NCBI GenBank assembly: GCA_022822205.1
Contig: JAJECC010000129.1
Coordinates: 1 to 64,000, forward strand
DNA length: 64,000 nt
Direction: 5' to 3'
DNA from: Rhodospirillales bacterium
Lineage (GTDB): Bacteria; Pseudomonadota; Alphaproteobacteria; Rhodospirillales; UBA2165
Part shown: positions 37,250 to 45,545 of the stretch, one piece after another
Numbering within the stretch: the stretch's first letter is position 1
Layout: every line of letters begins with the position of its first letter
Program-made: the position numbers and the translations under genes
Notes under the pieces: generated by a model
What the model was told of the DNA's origin: nothing
Database searches by the model: none
Seen by the model: the letters and a program-made list of their open reading frames with translations, nothing else

Positions 37250-37286
37250 ATGTGCGCCTCCGGTCCGTCCAATCACGAGCCCGCAG

Positions 37287-37320
37287 ATTACGCGCGATAG
37301 CGACAGTTATCGCGCGTAAT
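37287..37320 (-). repeat. loxP-like 34-bp site, copy 2
   Basis: The same perfect 13-bp arms as copy 1 flank the spacer GCGACAGT. Read on the minus strand the spacer is ACTGTCGC, differing from copy 1 only at the first base, so the two sites are inverted repeats. It lies 37 bases upstream of the recombinase start and 59 bases upstream of the lipoprotein gene, so it may also overlap their promoters. Confidence 0.85.
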
Positions 37321-37379
37321 CCAACGGTCGGCGCGCCTGCCCGGCTTCCCTCAACCTAAAATCCAGGAACGATATCAAA

Positions 37380-38228
37380 ATGACAAAGACGTTTGGTTTG
37401 TTTGGCGCGGTTGCGGTTCTCGCGGCGGCGACGGCGCTCTCGGGCTGCGGCGGAGGCGGGGGCGGCGGCGGGTTCGGCGTGGCGGGGAGTTTGGGAAAAC
37501 AGCCCAGCCTCACGGCCGGCGGCGTGAGGGCCAGCATGGCCAACACCGGAAGCGGTGTCGGAAACACCACGATTCTTATCCGCACAGTGGGCGGCATATC
37601 CTGGTCTCACGACCCGACCAACGAGCTGGCCGCGCCGTCCGGCTGGGTCGCGGAGACGAAACTGAACGCTCCGCCCGCCGTCGCCACCCATCGCTTCCAC
37701 GCGGTCACCGATTACAACACGGACGGCGACAACGACTATCTCGCCTACGGGTTCTGGAGCCGGAATGTCCCCGACACCCTGGACGCGAGCGGTTTCCGGT
37801 CTTTCTTCTACGGGAACATGCCCTATGCCGGCAATGTCCTGACCCTGCCCGTTACGACCGTGACCTATACCGGGGGCGCCGCGGGCGTATACAACAAAGT
37901 GGGCACCTCCGACTACGGGCATTTCAAGGCGAATTTCCAACTGCGGGCGAGCTTCGGCCCCCTGGGGAACGTCAACGCATCGCTAACGGGCATTGAAGGG
38001 AACAACGGCGCGGGCACCGGAATTAATGATATAAGCAACATGATCGCCAGTCTCTCCCGCACCGGATTTACCGGGACGCACACTTACGGTGGCCGCTGGG
38101 GCGGGCTATTCTTCGGGCCGTCCGGCACTACTCCGACCGGCGTCGCGGGCTGGTTCGAGAAGCTGACCGGCCACAACTCCGCTGATGACGCCTTCAGCCT
38201 GCACGGAACCTTCGGCGCAACGAGGTAG
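37380..38228 (+). CDS. TbpB-like surface lipoprotein (probable Slam substrate)
   Basis: A 282-residue lipoprotein. The signal peptide ends in the lipobox LSGC (Cys23), followed at once by a run of eight glycines, typical of surface-lipoprotein linkers. The C-terminal part has the barrel motifs of the transferrin-binding-protein B beta-barrel domain: HFKANFQLRASFG, GGRWGGLFFGPSG, and VAGWFEKL to FSLHGTFGATR at the end. Such proteins are exported to the cell surface by Slam, encoded 30 bases downstream. The ligand is unknown. No TonB-dependent receptor is adjacent. Confidence 0.85.
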   Translation: MTKTFGLFGAVAVLAAATALSGCGGGGGGGGFGVAGSLGKQPSLTAGGVRASMANTGSGVGNTTILIRTVGGISWSHDPTNELAAPSGWVAETKLNAPPAVATHRFHAVTDYNTDGDNDYLAYGFWSRNVPDTLDASGFRSFFYGNMPYAGNVLTLPVTTVTYTGGAAGVYNKVGTSDYGHFKANFQLRASFGPLGNVNASLTGIEGNNGAGTGINDISNMIASLSRTGFTGTHTYGGRWGGLFFGPSGTTPTGVAGWFEKLTGHNSADDAFSLHGTFGATR

Positions 38229-38258
38229 ACGGGACGGCGGACAGGGCGGGATCGTCCG

Positions 38259-39536
38259 ATGCGCCGGACCTCGCGGGCCCTGGCGGCGGCCGCGCTCCTG
38301 CTCTCACTCGCCGGCGGCTGGGCGCAGGCGGCCCAGCCCGAAGACGAAACGGGCGCGCTGTTCCGCGCCGGCATGACGGCGCTGCGGGCGGCGGACGGAC
38401 AGGCGGAGGGCGGCGAACGCGACGGCCTGCTCGACGAGGCGGTCACCGTCTTCCGGGCCATCCTGCACGACCGTCCGGAACTGGTGCGGGTGCGCCTCGA
38501 ACTGGCGCGCGCCTTCTACCTCAAGGGCGATGACCAACTGGCGCGCGGCCATTTCGAGCGGGTGCTGGCGGGCGGCCCGCCGCCGGCGGTGGCGGCGAAC
38601 GTGCGCCGCTACCTCGCCGCCATCCGCGAGCGCCGCCGCTGGACGACCCACCTGGGCGCCACCGTCTCCGGGGACTCCAATATCGGCTCGGCCTCCGACG
38701 CGGAGACCGTGTCCCTCTTCGGCCTGCCGTTCCGCACCGATCCGGATGCGCGGCCGGTCTCGGGGACGGGCGTGTCGATCCGGGGCGGCGGCGAGTACCA
38801 GCATCCCCTGTCGCCCCGTCTCCGGCTCCGCATCGGCGCCGACGCGGCGCGCCGGGAGTATGCCGGGAGCCGCTTCGACGGGACCGACATCGCCGTTCAT
38901 GCGGGGCCGCGGCGGCTTTTCGGCCCGCGCGCCGAGGCGAGCCTGCTGGCGACCGCGTCGCGCCGGTCGGCGGGCGGACGGCCGCGGTCCCGCGGCCTCG
39001 GCCTGCGCGCGGAAGCCCGGCAGCGCCTCTCGCCCACCGTCCGCGCGGACCTGTGGGCCTCGTGGGAGGACCGGGTCTTCGCGACCCGCTCCGGCTATGA
39101 CGGGTATGACGGCCCGGTCACGCGGCTGGGCCTGCATATGGCGTGGCTGCCCGCGCCCCAGGCGCTCGTGGAAGGGGCGGCGGGCTACGACCGGGAGCGG
39201 CCGAAGGCGAAGTCGCGGCGCAACAGGACGCCCTGGGGCCGCCTCGGCGCGTCGGCCATGCTGCCCCGGGGCTTCACCCTCGGCGGGAGCCTGGAACTGC
39301 GCCGCACCCGCTACGAGGAAGGCGAGTGGTACGATCTGGCGAGGCTGCTCACCCCCGGCGGCGCCCCGCGCCGCGACCTCACCCGCATCTGGCGGCTGAC
39401 GGGCGGCAACCGCGGCTGGACCCTGTTCGGGTTCAGCCCCCGGCTCGCGCTGGTCCGGGAGTCCCGGGAGACCAACGCGCAGCTTCACGACTACGCGAAG
39501 ACCCGCCTCGAGCTGCTTTTCCACCGGGAGTTCTGA
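38259..39536 (+). CDS. Surface lipoprotein assembly modifier (Slam)
   Basis: A 425-residue outer-membrane protein. It has a signal peptide cut near AQA-A, an N-terminal helical TPR-like region (about 30-125, with AVTVFRAILHDRPELVRVRLELARAFYLKGD), then a predicted beta-barrel from about 130 to the end with alternating strands and a final strand ending LELLFHREF. This is the Slam/DUF560 layout. Slam moves specific lipoproteins such as TbpB to the outer face. Pairing with the preceding lipoprotein gene supports the call. The gene looks even more GC-rich than its neighbours, as might be expected of acquired DNA. Confidence 0.85.
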   Translation: MRRTSRALAAAALLLSLAGGWAQAAQPEDETGALFRAGMTALRAADGQAEGGERDGLLDEAVTVFRAILHDRPELVRVRLELARAFYLKGDDQLARGHFERVLAGGPPPAVAANVRRYLAAIRERRRWTTHLGATVSGDSNIGSASDAETVSLFGLPFRTDPDARPVSGTGVSIRGGGEYQHPLSPRLRLRIGADAARREYAGSRFDGTDIAVHAGPRRLFGPRAEASLLATASRRSAGGRPRSRGLGLRAEARQRLSPTVRADLWASWEDRVFATRSGYDGYDGPVTRLGLHMAWLPAPQALVEGAAGYDRERPKAKSRRNRTPWGRLGASAMLPRGFTLGGSLELRRTRYEEGEWYDLARLLTPGGAPRRDLTRIWRLTGGNRGWTLFGFSPRLALVRESRETNAQLHDYAKTRLELLFHREF

Positions 39537-39550
39537 GGCAGCCCCAGGTC

Positions 39551-39686
39551 CGTGGATGGCCGGCCTACGCCGTCCGAAAGTCGGCTTCGGCCGACTGAAG
39601 GCCGGGTCGCAGCTTGTCCTCCGGCCGGCGAAGCCGGTCCGGTGGGTCCGGCTCGGTCAATTCGTCCGAATTGACCTTACATGACG
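39551..39686. repeat. Dispersed palindromic repeat, copy D (rearranged)
   Basis: It contains the same two nested hairpins as copy B but in the opposite order. CCTACGCCGTCCGAAAGTCGG with its complement is at 39563-39600, then a GCCGGCGAAGCCGG stem, then GGTCAATTCG-TC-CGAATTGACC at about 39654-39675. The surrounding CGTGGATGGCCGG and ATGACG ends match the family. It lies between the Slam gene and the cyclotransferase-like gene, mirroring copy B at the other islet edge. Confidence 0.75.
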
Positions 39687-39706
39687 CAATCAATTGAGTA
39701 CCGACC

Positions 39707-40087
39707 CTAGTCCCGAAGGGTTGCGGCGTAGGCCCGCCAGTCGCCGAATTCGGAGATGTCCTTGTGCCCGGCCTCGGCGATATCACGGGGAAACAGGATG
39801 CCGTCGACCACGCCGCCGTTCTCCAGCTTGACCGGGCCGCAGTAAAGGTGAGGCGGCTCCCCGGCCTCGACCTTCTCCCAGATTTCGTCGCTCATCCGGT
39901 ACATTTCGCCGGCGACCGAGACGCCGCCTTCATCGACCTCGAACATGCCGGGATGGACGTCGCCGATGGAGTAGAGGCGGTAAACCGGCGCGGTTCGGCA
40001 CTCGCCCATGAACTCGGCGCCCGCCAGATTGGGATGCAGGGCGAGTCCCCGCATGAGGGTGCCGTTGACGAACAGTTCCTTGGTCAT
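39707..40087 (-). CDS. Gamma-glutamylcyclotransferase-like protein
   Basis: A 126-residue protein of the AIG2/gamma-glutamylcyclotransferase fold, closest by eye to stand-alone versions of the allophanate-hydrolase C-terminal domain (ELFVNGTLMRG, GECRTAPVYRLYSIGDVHPGMFEV, VAGEMYRMSDEIW). Its reaction is not known. ATG 40087 is chosen because homology begins there. It points towards the carbamoyl-compound operon at 28-35 kb and may once have been next to it, before the islet. Its last 12 codons are duplicated at 35684. Confidence 0.8.
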   Translation of the reverse strand: MTKELFVNGTLMRGLALHPNLAGAEFMGECRTAPVYRLYSIGDVHPGMFEVDEGGVSVAGEMYRMSDEIWEKVEAGEPPHLYCGPVKLENGGVVDGILFPRDIAEAGHKDISEFGDWRAYAATLRD

Positions 40088-40181
40088 GGCGTGTTCCGAA
40101 TGCTTGCCGCCCCGATAGGGAAATAGACTATCCGGGCCGGAAGCAAAATAGAATCGTCGAGACGGGCGGTCGGCGCAATTC

Positions 40182-40209
40182 TTGACTCCGACCCGCCGCG
40201 CGCTATCAC
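40182..40209 (+). promoter_or_regulatory. Putative fabD promoter
   Basis: TTGACT (40182-40187) and TATCAC (40204-40209) are separated by 16 bases, giving a start near 40216 and a leader of about 50 bases before fabD. The -35 is strong and the -10 moderate. Confidence 0.5.
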
Positions 40210-40266
40210 TGTCGCAAAATTCATCCACGCCCGTCCCGGGCGGCGCTTCACATAGACAGGATCGTC

Positions 40267-41211
40267 ATGGCCGTTCGTTCGTTTGTTTTTCCGGGGCAGG
40301 GGTCCCAGGCCGTCGGCATGGGCCGGGATCTCGCCAACGCCTTCCCGGAGGCCCGCTACGTCTTCGAGGAACTCGACGATGCGCTCTCGGAGAAGCTCTC
40401 GAAGGTGATGTTCGAAGGGCCCGGGGACGAACTCACCCTGACCGCCAATGCGCAGCCCGCCCTGATGGCCATGAGCCTCGCCGTCTTCCGGGTGCTCGAG
40501 AAGGAGGCCAACCTCGACCTCGCCCGGGCCGGCAAGTATGTCGCCGGCCATTCCCTCGGCGAATATTCGGCGCTGACCGCCGGCGGGACGTTCGCGTTCG
40601 CCGATGCGGCCCGGGTGCTGCGCGCCCGCGGCGCCGCCATGCAGGAAGCGGTCCCCGTCGGCGAGGGCGGCATGGCGGCGCTGATCGGCGCAACGCTGGA
40701 GCAGGCGGAAGACATCGCCGAGCGCGCGGCGGGCGACGAGGTCTGTACCGCGGCCAACGACAATGCCGACGGTCAGGTGGTTTTGTCCGGCGCTATGGCG
40801 GCCATCGACCGGGCTGTCGAAATCGCCGCGCAAGAAGGCATCAAACGCGCCATGAAATTGCCGGTCAGCGCGCCGTTCCATTGCGCCATGATGGCCCCGG
40901 CGGCCGAGGCGATGGAACAGGAGCTGGGAGCGGTCACGTTGAGCGCTCCGGCCGTACCGGTGGTCGCCAACGTCACGGCTGAAGCGGCGGACGACCCGGA
41001 TACGATCCGCAAACTGCTGGTGGAGCAGGTGACGGCGCGCGTCCGCTGGCGGGAATCGGTCTTGTATATGCGGGACAACGGGGTCGACACGGTGGTCGAG
41101 CTCGGCGCCGGCAAGGTGCTCGGCGGACTGACCCGCCGGATCGACCGGGAACTCGCGGGCGTCTCGGTGCAGACCCCCGAAGATATCGAACAATTCGTCA
41201 AAACACTCTAA
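40267..41211 (+). CDS. fabD: Malonyl-CoA:ACP transacylase
   Basis: A 314-residue acyltransferase. The active Ser is in GHSLGEYSAL; GQGSQAVGMG at the N-terminus and the downstream His in APFHCAMM complete the site. It loads malonyl onto ACP for fatty acid elongation. It is the first gene of fabD-fabG-acpP-fabF, with AGGA before the ATG. Confidence 0.97.
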   Translation: MAVRSFVFPGQGSQAVGMGRDLANAFPEARYVFEELDDALSEKLSKVMFEGPGDELTLTANAQPALMAMSLAVFRVLEKEANLDLARAGKYVAGHSLGEYSALTAGGTFAFADAARVLRARGAAMQEAVPVGEGGMAALIGATLEQAEDIAERAAGDEVCTAANDNADGQVVLSGAMAAIDRAVEIAAQEGIKRAMKLPVSAPFHCAMMAPAAEAMEQELGAVTLSAPAVPVVANVTAEAADDPDTIRKLLVEQVTARVRWRESVLYMRDNGVDTVVELGAGKVLGGLTRRIDRELAGVSVQTPEDIEQFVKTL

Positions 41212-41222
41212 GGAGCGGAACC

Positions 41223-41960
41223 ATGCTGGACCTGACGGACAAGCGGGCACTGGTGACCGGCGCATCGGGCGGAATCGGGTCGGCCGTCGCCAGGGCCCTC
41301 CATGCCCGGGGCGCGGCGGTTGCCTTGTCGGGCACCCGGGTCGAGGCGTTGGAAGCCTTGGCGGGAGAACTGGGCGGCCGGGCCCATGCCGTCCCCGCCG
41401 ATCTATCCGATGCGGGCGGCGCCGATGCGCTGGCCGGGGCGGCGGGCGAGGCCATGGGCGGGATCGACATCCTGATCAACAATGCCGGACTCACCCGCGA
41501 CAACCTGGCCATGCGGATGAAGGATGAGGAATGGCAGGCCGTCATCGACGTCAACCTGACCGCCTCGTTCCGGCTCGCGCGCGCCTGCCTGCGGGGGATG
41601 ATGAAGGCCCGCTGGGGACGAATCATCGGGATTACCTCCGTGGTTGGCGTGACCGGCAATCCCGGTCAGGCCAATTACGCGGCCTCCAAGGCCGGCATGA
41701 TCGGCATGTCCAAGTCGCTTGCCCAGGAAGTCGCGAGCCGCGGCATCACCGTCAACTGCATCGCGCCCGGCTTCATCGTCACCGCGATGACCGGCGCGCT
41801 CACCGAGGAGCAGCAGGCGCAGATCACGGCGCGAATCCCAGCCGGCAGATTGGGCGGGGTGGATGACATCGCCGCCGCCGCGGTCTATCTGGCCAGCGGG
41901 GAAGCCGCTTATGTGACGGGCCAGACCCTTCATATAAATGGCGGAATGGCTATGATTTGA
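41223..41960 (+). CDS. fabG: 3-oxoacyl-ACP reductase
   Basis: A 245-residue SDR-fold reductase that reduces 3-oxoacyl-ACP with NADPH. It has GASGGIGSA for the cofactor, NNAGLTRDNL, and the catalytic ITSVVG Ser and NYAASK Tyr/Lys, all typical of FabG. AGGAG lies before the ATG, 11 bases after fabD. Confidence 0.97.
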   Translation: MLDLTDKRALVTGASGGIGSAVARALHARGAAVALSGTRVEALEALAGELGGRAHAVPADLSDAGGADALAGAAGEAMGGIDILINNAGLTRDNLAMRMKDEEWQAVIDVNLTASFRLARACLRGMMKARWGRIIGITSVVGVTGNPGQANYAASKAGMIGMSKSLAQEVASRGITVNCIAPGFIVTAMTGALTEEQQAQITARIPAGRLGGVDDIAAAAVYLASGEAAYVTGQTLHINGGMAMI

Positions 41961-42108
41961 CGGGGCGCTTTCGGCCTTGTTCGAGCGCTAGTCATACTGA
42001 AAAAAGTGTGTTACCAACGGGCACCTTTTGCGGTCTTTCGCTGGAAATCGACAATCTCCAGCGGGTATCCGGGGCCGCGGTTTTAAGAACATATCGAGGT
42101 ACAAGCGA

Positions 42109-42345
42109 ATGAGTGATGATATTGCCGGACGGGTTAAGGGCATTATTGTCGAGCACCTTGGCGTGGAAGAAGACAAGGTGACGGACACCGCCAGCTTCAT
42201 CGACGATCTCGGCGCGGACAGCCTGGACACCGTCGAATTGGTGATGGCGTTTGAAGAAGAATTCGGATGCGAAATTCCGGACGACGCCGCCGAGAAGATT
42301 CTCACCGTGAAGGACGCGGTCGACTTCCTCTCGTCGCAGGCCTAA
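42109..42345 (+). CDS. acpP: Acyl carrier protein
   Basis: A 78-residue acidic ACP with the phosphopantetheine site Ser38 in [18 protein letters not shown]. It carries the growing acyl chain in fatty acid and lipid A synthesis. ATG 42109 is preferred over an upstream in-frame ATG because the ACP core starts here. The 148-base gap before it is AT-richer than its surroundings and may hold a separate promoter, but I found no clear boxes. Confidence 0.97.
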   Translation: MSDDIAGRVKGIIVEHLGVEEDKVTDTASFIDDLGADSLDTVELVMAFEEEFGCEIPDDAAEKILTVKDAVDFLSSQA

Positions 42346-42415
42346 CCGGCCGCCTCGCGTTATTCCTTTGGCCTGGTTGACCTAGGGGGCCGGTCGACCG
42401 AGAACAGCGGTTCAC

Positions 42416-43687
42416 ATGAGACGTGTCGTTGTCACTGGTGTCGGGCTCGTAACGCCGCTTGGAAACGGTGTCGGTATGTCGTGGGAACGGCTGATCGGCG
42501 CCCAATCCGGCATCCGGGCCATCACGTCATTCGATGTATCGGACCTGCCGTCCAAGATCGCGGGCCAGGTGCCGATTGCCGACGGCGACGACGCGCCGCC
42601 GGGCAGTTTCAATTTTGACGATGTGGTGTCGGGCAAGGAACGGCGCCGCATGGACAACTTCATCATCTTCGGGCTGGCCGCCGCCGATGAGGCGGTCAGG
42701 GATGCGGGCTGGACCCCCGATGACGAGGAGTCGCTGGAGCGCACGGGCGTTCTCATCGGTTCCGGCATCGGCGGCCTTCCCGAGATCGAGAATGGCGCCG
42801 GCGTTATCGCCAACGAGTCGATCCGCAAACTCAGCCCGTTTTTCATTCCGGCCAGCCTGATCAACTTGGCGTCCGGCCAGGTTTCCATCCGGTTTGGATT
42901 CAAGGGACCGAACCATGCCGTGGTCACCGCGTGCGCTTCCGGCGCGCACGCCATCGGCGATGCGGCGCGGATGATCATGCTGGACGACGCCGACGTGATG
43001 GTGGCCGGCGGCGCCGAAGCAGCGGTCTGCCGGCTCGGTATGGCGGGCTTCGCCCAGGCCCGCGCCTTGTCGACCGGTTTCAATGATACGCCCGAGAAGG
43101 CCTCGCGTCCCTACGACAAGGACCGGGACGGGTTCGTCATCGGCGAGGGCGCCGGCATCGTCGTGCTTGAGGAATTGGAGCACGCCAGGAAGCGGGGCGC
43201 CAAAATCTATGCCGAGGTCGTCGGTTACGGGATGTCGGGGGACGGTTACCACATTACGGCGCCCGCGGAAGACGGCAACGGCGGTTTTCGCGCCATGAAG
43301 GCGGCCCTCAAACGGGCGGGTCTGAACGCCGAGGATATCGACTACGTCAACGCCCACGGCACGTCGACGCCGCTGGGCGACGAGATCGAGGTCGGCGCGG
43401 TGAAGCGGCTGTTCGGCGATCACGCCTATGAGATCGCCATGTCGTCCACCAAGTCCTCCATCGGACACCTGTTGGGCGCGGCCGGCTCCGCCGAGGCGGT
43501 ATTTTGCATCCTGGCGATAAGAGACGGCGTGGCGCCGCCGACGCTGAATTTGGATAACCCGTCCGAAAGCTGCGACATCAATTTAGTGCCGCACCAGGCC
43601 CAGGAGCGGCCCATCAAGACGGCGCTCTCCAATTCCTTCGGCTTTGGCGGGACCAACGCGTCGCTGATCCTTACCGCTCCGTCCTAG
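42416..43687 (+). CDS. fabF: Beta-ketoacyl-ACP synthase II
   Basis: A 423-residue condensing enzyme with the Cys-His-His triad in TACASGAHAIG, VNAHGTSTPLGD and SSIGHLLGAAG. It elongates acyl-ACP with malonyl-ACP. The length is normal. It is followed by mltG 15 bases downstream. Confidence 0.97.
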   Translation: MRRVVVTGVGLVTPLGNGVGMSWERLIGAQSGIRAITSFDVSDLPSKIAGQVPIADGDDAPPGSFNFDDVVSGKERRRMDNFIIFGLAAADEAVRDAGWTPDDEESLERTGVLIGSGIGGLPEIENGAGVIANESIRKLSPFFIPASLINLASGQVSIRFGFKGPNHAVVTACASGAHAIGDAARMIMLDDADVMVAGGAEAAVCRLGMAGFAQARALSTGFNDTPEKASRPYDKDRDGFVIGEGAGIVVLEELEHARKRGAKIYAEVVGYGMSGDGYHITAPAEDGNGGFRAMKAALKRAGLNAEDIDYVNAHGTSTPLGDEIEVGAVKRLFGDHAYEIAMSSTKSSIGHLLGAAGSAEAVFCILAIRDGVAPPTLNLDNPSESCDINLVPHQAQERPIKTALSNSFGFGGTNASLILTAPS

Positions 43688-43702
43688 GAGGCCCGGCGCC
43701 GC

Positions 43703-44683
43703 ATGCTCCGCTGGCTATTCGGATTCGTTCTGGCGGTCGGGCTGGCGGCCGGCGTCGTCGTTGCCTGGGGCTACGCGGAATATCTCCGTCCCGGACCCTA
43801 CGATATCGGCACGGCGATCATCATCGACGAAGGAACCGGTGTCGATGCCATCGCCCGGGATTTGCAGGGCCGCGGCCTGATTCGGTCCGCGCATGTGTTC
43901 CGCGCCGGCCTGCGGCTGCTGGACCCGGACAAGACGCTCAAGGCCGGCGAATATGCCATCCCGCCGTCCCTCAGCCCGCGGGCTATTGTCGGCCTTTTTG
44001 ACGAGGGCAAGACCGTCGTCCGCCGGCTGACGGTGGCCGAGGGACTGACGACCGCGCAGATACTGGCGCAGCTTCGGGCAACCGAAGGGTTGTCGGGAGA
44101 AATCGGGCGGCGGCCCGACGAGGGGTCGCTGCTGCCGGAAACCTATCATTTTTCGTACGGCGACACCCGGGAGCGGATCGTCCGGCGGATGCGGGTCGCC
44201 ATGGCGGATGCCCTGGACGAGATTTGGCGCCGCCGAGCCCCCGGCCTGCCGATCGAATCGCCCGCCGAAGCCGTCATCCTGGCCTCCATAATCGAGAAAG
44301 AGACCGGGCGCGCCGATGAGCGCCGGCGGGTCGCCGGCGTCTTCGTCAACCGTCTCAACAAGCGCATGCGCCTACAATCCGATCCGACCGTGGTTTACGG
44401 ATTGACCGATGGCCGGGGGCCGCTCGGACGGAAGCTGACCCGTGCCGATCTCGCCAAGGATCATCCGTTCAATACCTATGTCATTCGCGGCCTGCCGCCG
44501 GGCCCGATCGCGAATCCGGGCCGCGCGTCCCTCGAGGCGGCGGTCAACCCCGCGGCAACCGGCGATCTCTATTTCGTTGCCGACGGCAAGGGAGGGCATT
44601 TGTTTGCCCGGACGCTTCGGGAACACAATGCCAACGTCGCCAAGTGGCGGCGGATTGAGCGGGAGCGGCGATCCGCCCCGTGA
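43703..44683 (+). CDS. mltG: Endolytic murein transglycosylase MltG
   Basis: A 326-residue bitopic inner-membrane enzyme. One N-terminal membrane segment is followed by a LysM-like part and the YceG catalytic domain with the active Glu in IIEKETG and LQSDPTVVYGL. It cleaves nascent glycan strands and sets their length. It follows fabF, as in many alphaproteobacteria, and converges on an SDR gene 4 bases away. Confidence 0.95.
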   Translation: MLRWLFGFVLAVGLAAGVVVAWGYAEYLRPGPYDIGTAIIIDEGTGVDAIARDLQGRGLIRSAHVFRAGLRLLDPDKTLKAGEYAIPPSLSPRAIVGLFDEGKTVVRRLTVAEGLTTAQILAQLRATEGLSGEIGRRPDEGSLLPETYHFSYGDTRERIVRRMRVAMADALDEIWRRRAPGLPIESPAEAVILASIIEKETGRADERRRVAGVFVNRLNKRMRLQSDPTVVYGLTDGRGPLGRKLTRADLAKDHPFNTYVIRGLPPGPIANPGRASLEAAVNPAATGDLYFVADGKGGHLFARTLREHNANVAKWRRIERERRSAP

Positions 44684-44687
44684 CCCG

Positions 44688-45455
44688 CTACTCCTTGCGG
44701 GGAAGACCGGCGAAGAAACGATCGGTCAGGCCGGGGGGCAGGGCGGCGGTCAATACCAGCATGGCATGGAAGATCCACGGGAACGCGATCCGCGGCCGGT
44801 TGCGGGCAATCCCCCGCCGGATGATGCGGGCGGCCTTGGGCGCATCCATCAGCAAGGGCATGTGAAACCTGTTCTCGTCGGTGATGCGGCTGACGACGAA
44901 CCCCGGGCAAATAACGCTGACGCCGATTCCGTCGGCCGCCAGCCGGCCTCTCAGGCCTTCGCCGTAGCTGCGGGCCCAAGCGTTGGCGGCGGCATACTGC
45001 GGTGCGCCGGGCATGCCGCGAAAGCTCGCCAGGGAGCTCATGATAGCGATCTGTCCCCGTCCGCGCGCCGCCATTCGGGGGACCAGCGGATCGACGGTGT
45101 TGAGCACGCCGTTCACTTTCACTTTGCGAACCAGCCGGTCCCGTTCGGGCGTGTCCTCGCCGCCGCTGGTATCGCCGCTTACCCCGGCGTTGGCGATCAC
45201 CAGATCGAGGGGATGATCGCTGTCGGTCCGGATCACCCATTCTTCCATGGCCCGCCGGTCGGTAACGTCGAGCGCTTGAACCTCCACCCGCGCCGCGCCG
45301 GCCGCCAGGCAAATGTCCCTGATCTCCTCCAGCCGCGCCGGGTCGCGGCCGCACAGGAACAGGCTGACGCCGGGCGCGGCGTAGGCTTCCGCGAGGGCGG
45401 CGCCGATGCCGCTTGAAGCGCCGGTAATCAAAATCGACTGGAAGCGTCTGGTCAT
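44688..45455 (-). CDS. SDR-family dehydrogenase
   Basis: A 255-residue short-chain dehydrogenase with TGASSGIG near the N-terminus and NAGVSG. The active site reads IMSSLAS then QYAAANAW: the usual Tyr-x3-Lys is Tyr-x3-Asn here, so the catalytic Lys appears replaced. The C-terminus is hydrophobic (AMLVLTAALPPGL), suggesting membrane association. The substrate is unknown. It is divergent from yicC. Confidence 0.82.
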   Translation of the reverse strand: MTRRFQSILITGASSGIGAALAEAYAAPGVSLFLCGRDPARLEEIRDICLAAGAARVEVQALDVTDRRAMEEWVIRTDSDHPLDLVIANAGVSGDTSGGEDTPERDRLVRKVKVNGVLNTVDPLVPRMAARGRGQIAIMSSLASFRGMPGAPQYAAANAWARSYGEGLRGRLAADGIGVSVICPGFVVSRITDENRFHMPLLMDAPKAARIIRRGIARNRPRIAFPWIFHAMLVLTAALPPGLTDRFFAGLPRKE

Positions 45456-45545
45456 TCTTCTCGCGCGCCGGGCCGTTCGCGGCGCCAACTTGTTGCGCCG
45501 CCGATGCACGGCTATAACACGAGCCAAGATGCGAATGGAGACTTC

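Larger units (their letters stand above)
35684..39746. mobile_element. Recombinase/surface-lipoprotein islet
   Basis: A segment of about 4 kb lies between two direct copies of the 3' end of a gamma-glutamylcyclotransferase-like gene. The left copy (about 35658-35723) and the right copy (about 39682-39746, the intact gene's end) share a tract ending in TTGCGGCGTAGGCCCGCCAG. Each is preceded by a palindromic repeat. Inside are a Cre-like recombinase between inverted 34-bp sites, a surface lipoprotein gene and a Slam gene. Its cargo has no link to the metabolic operon on the left or the fatty-acid genes on the right. Borders are inferred from the repeats only. Confidence 0.65.

Noticed and set aside
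35914-37320. Terminal inverted repeats of an insertion sequence
   Set aside because: Each site is itself a 13-8-13 palindrome, no target-site duplication flanks them, and the enzyme is a Cre-like recombinase rather than a DDE transposase.
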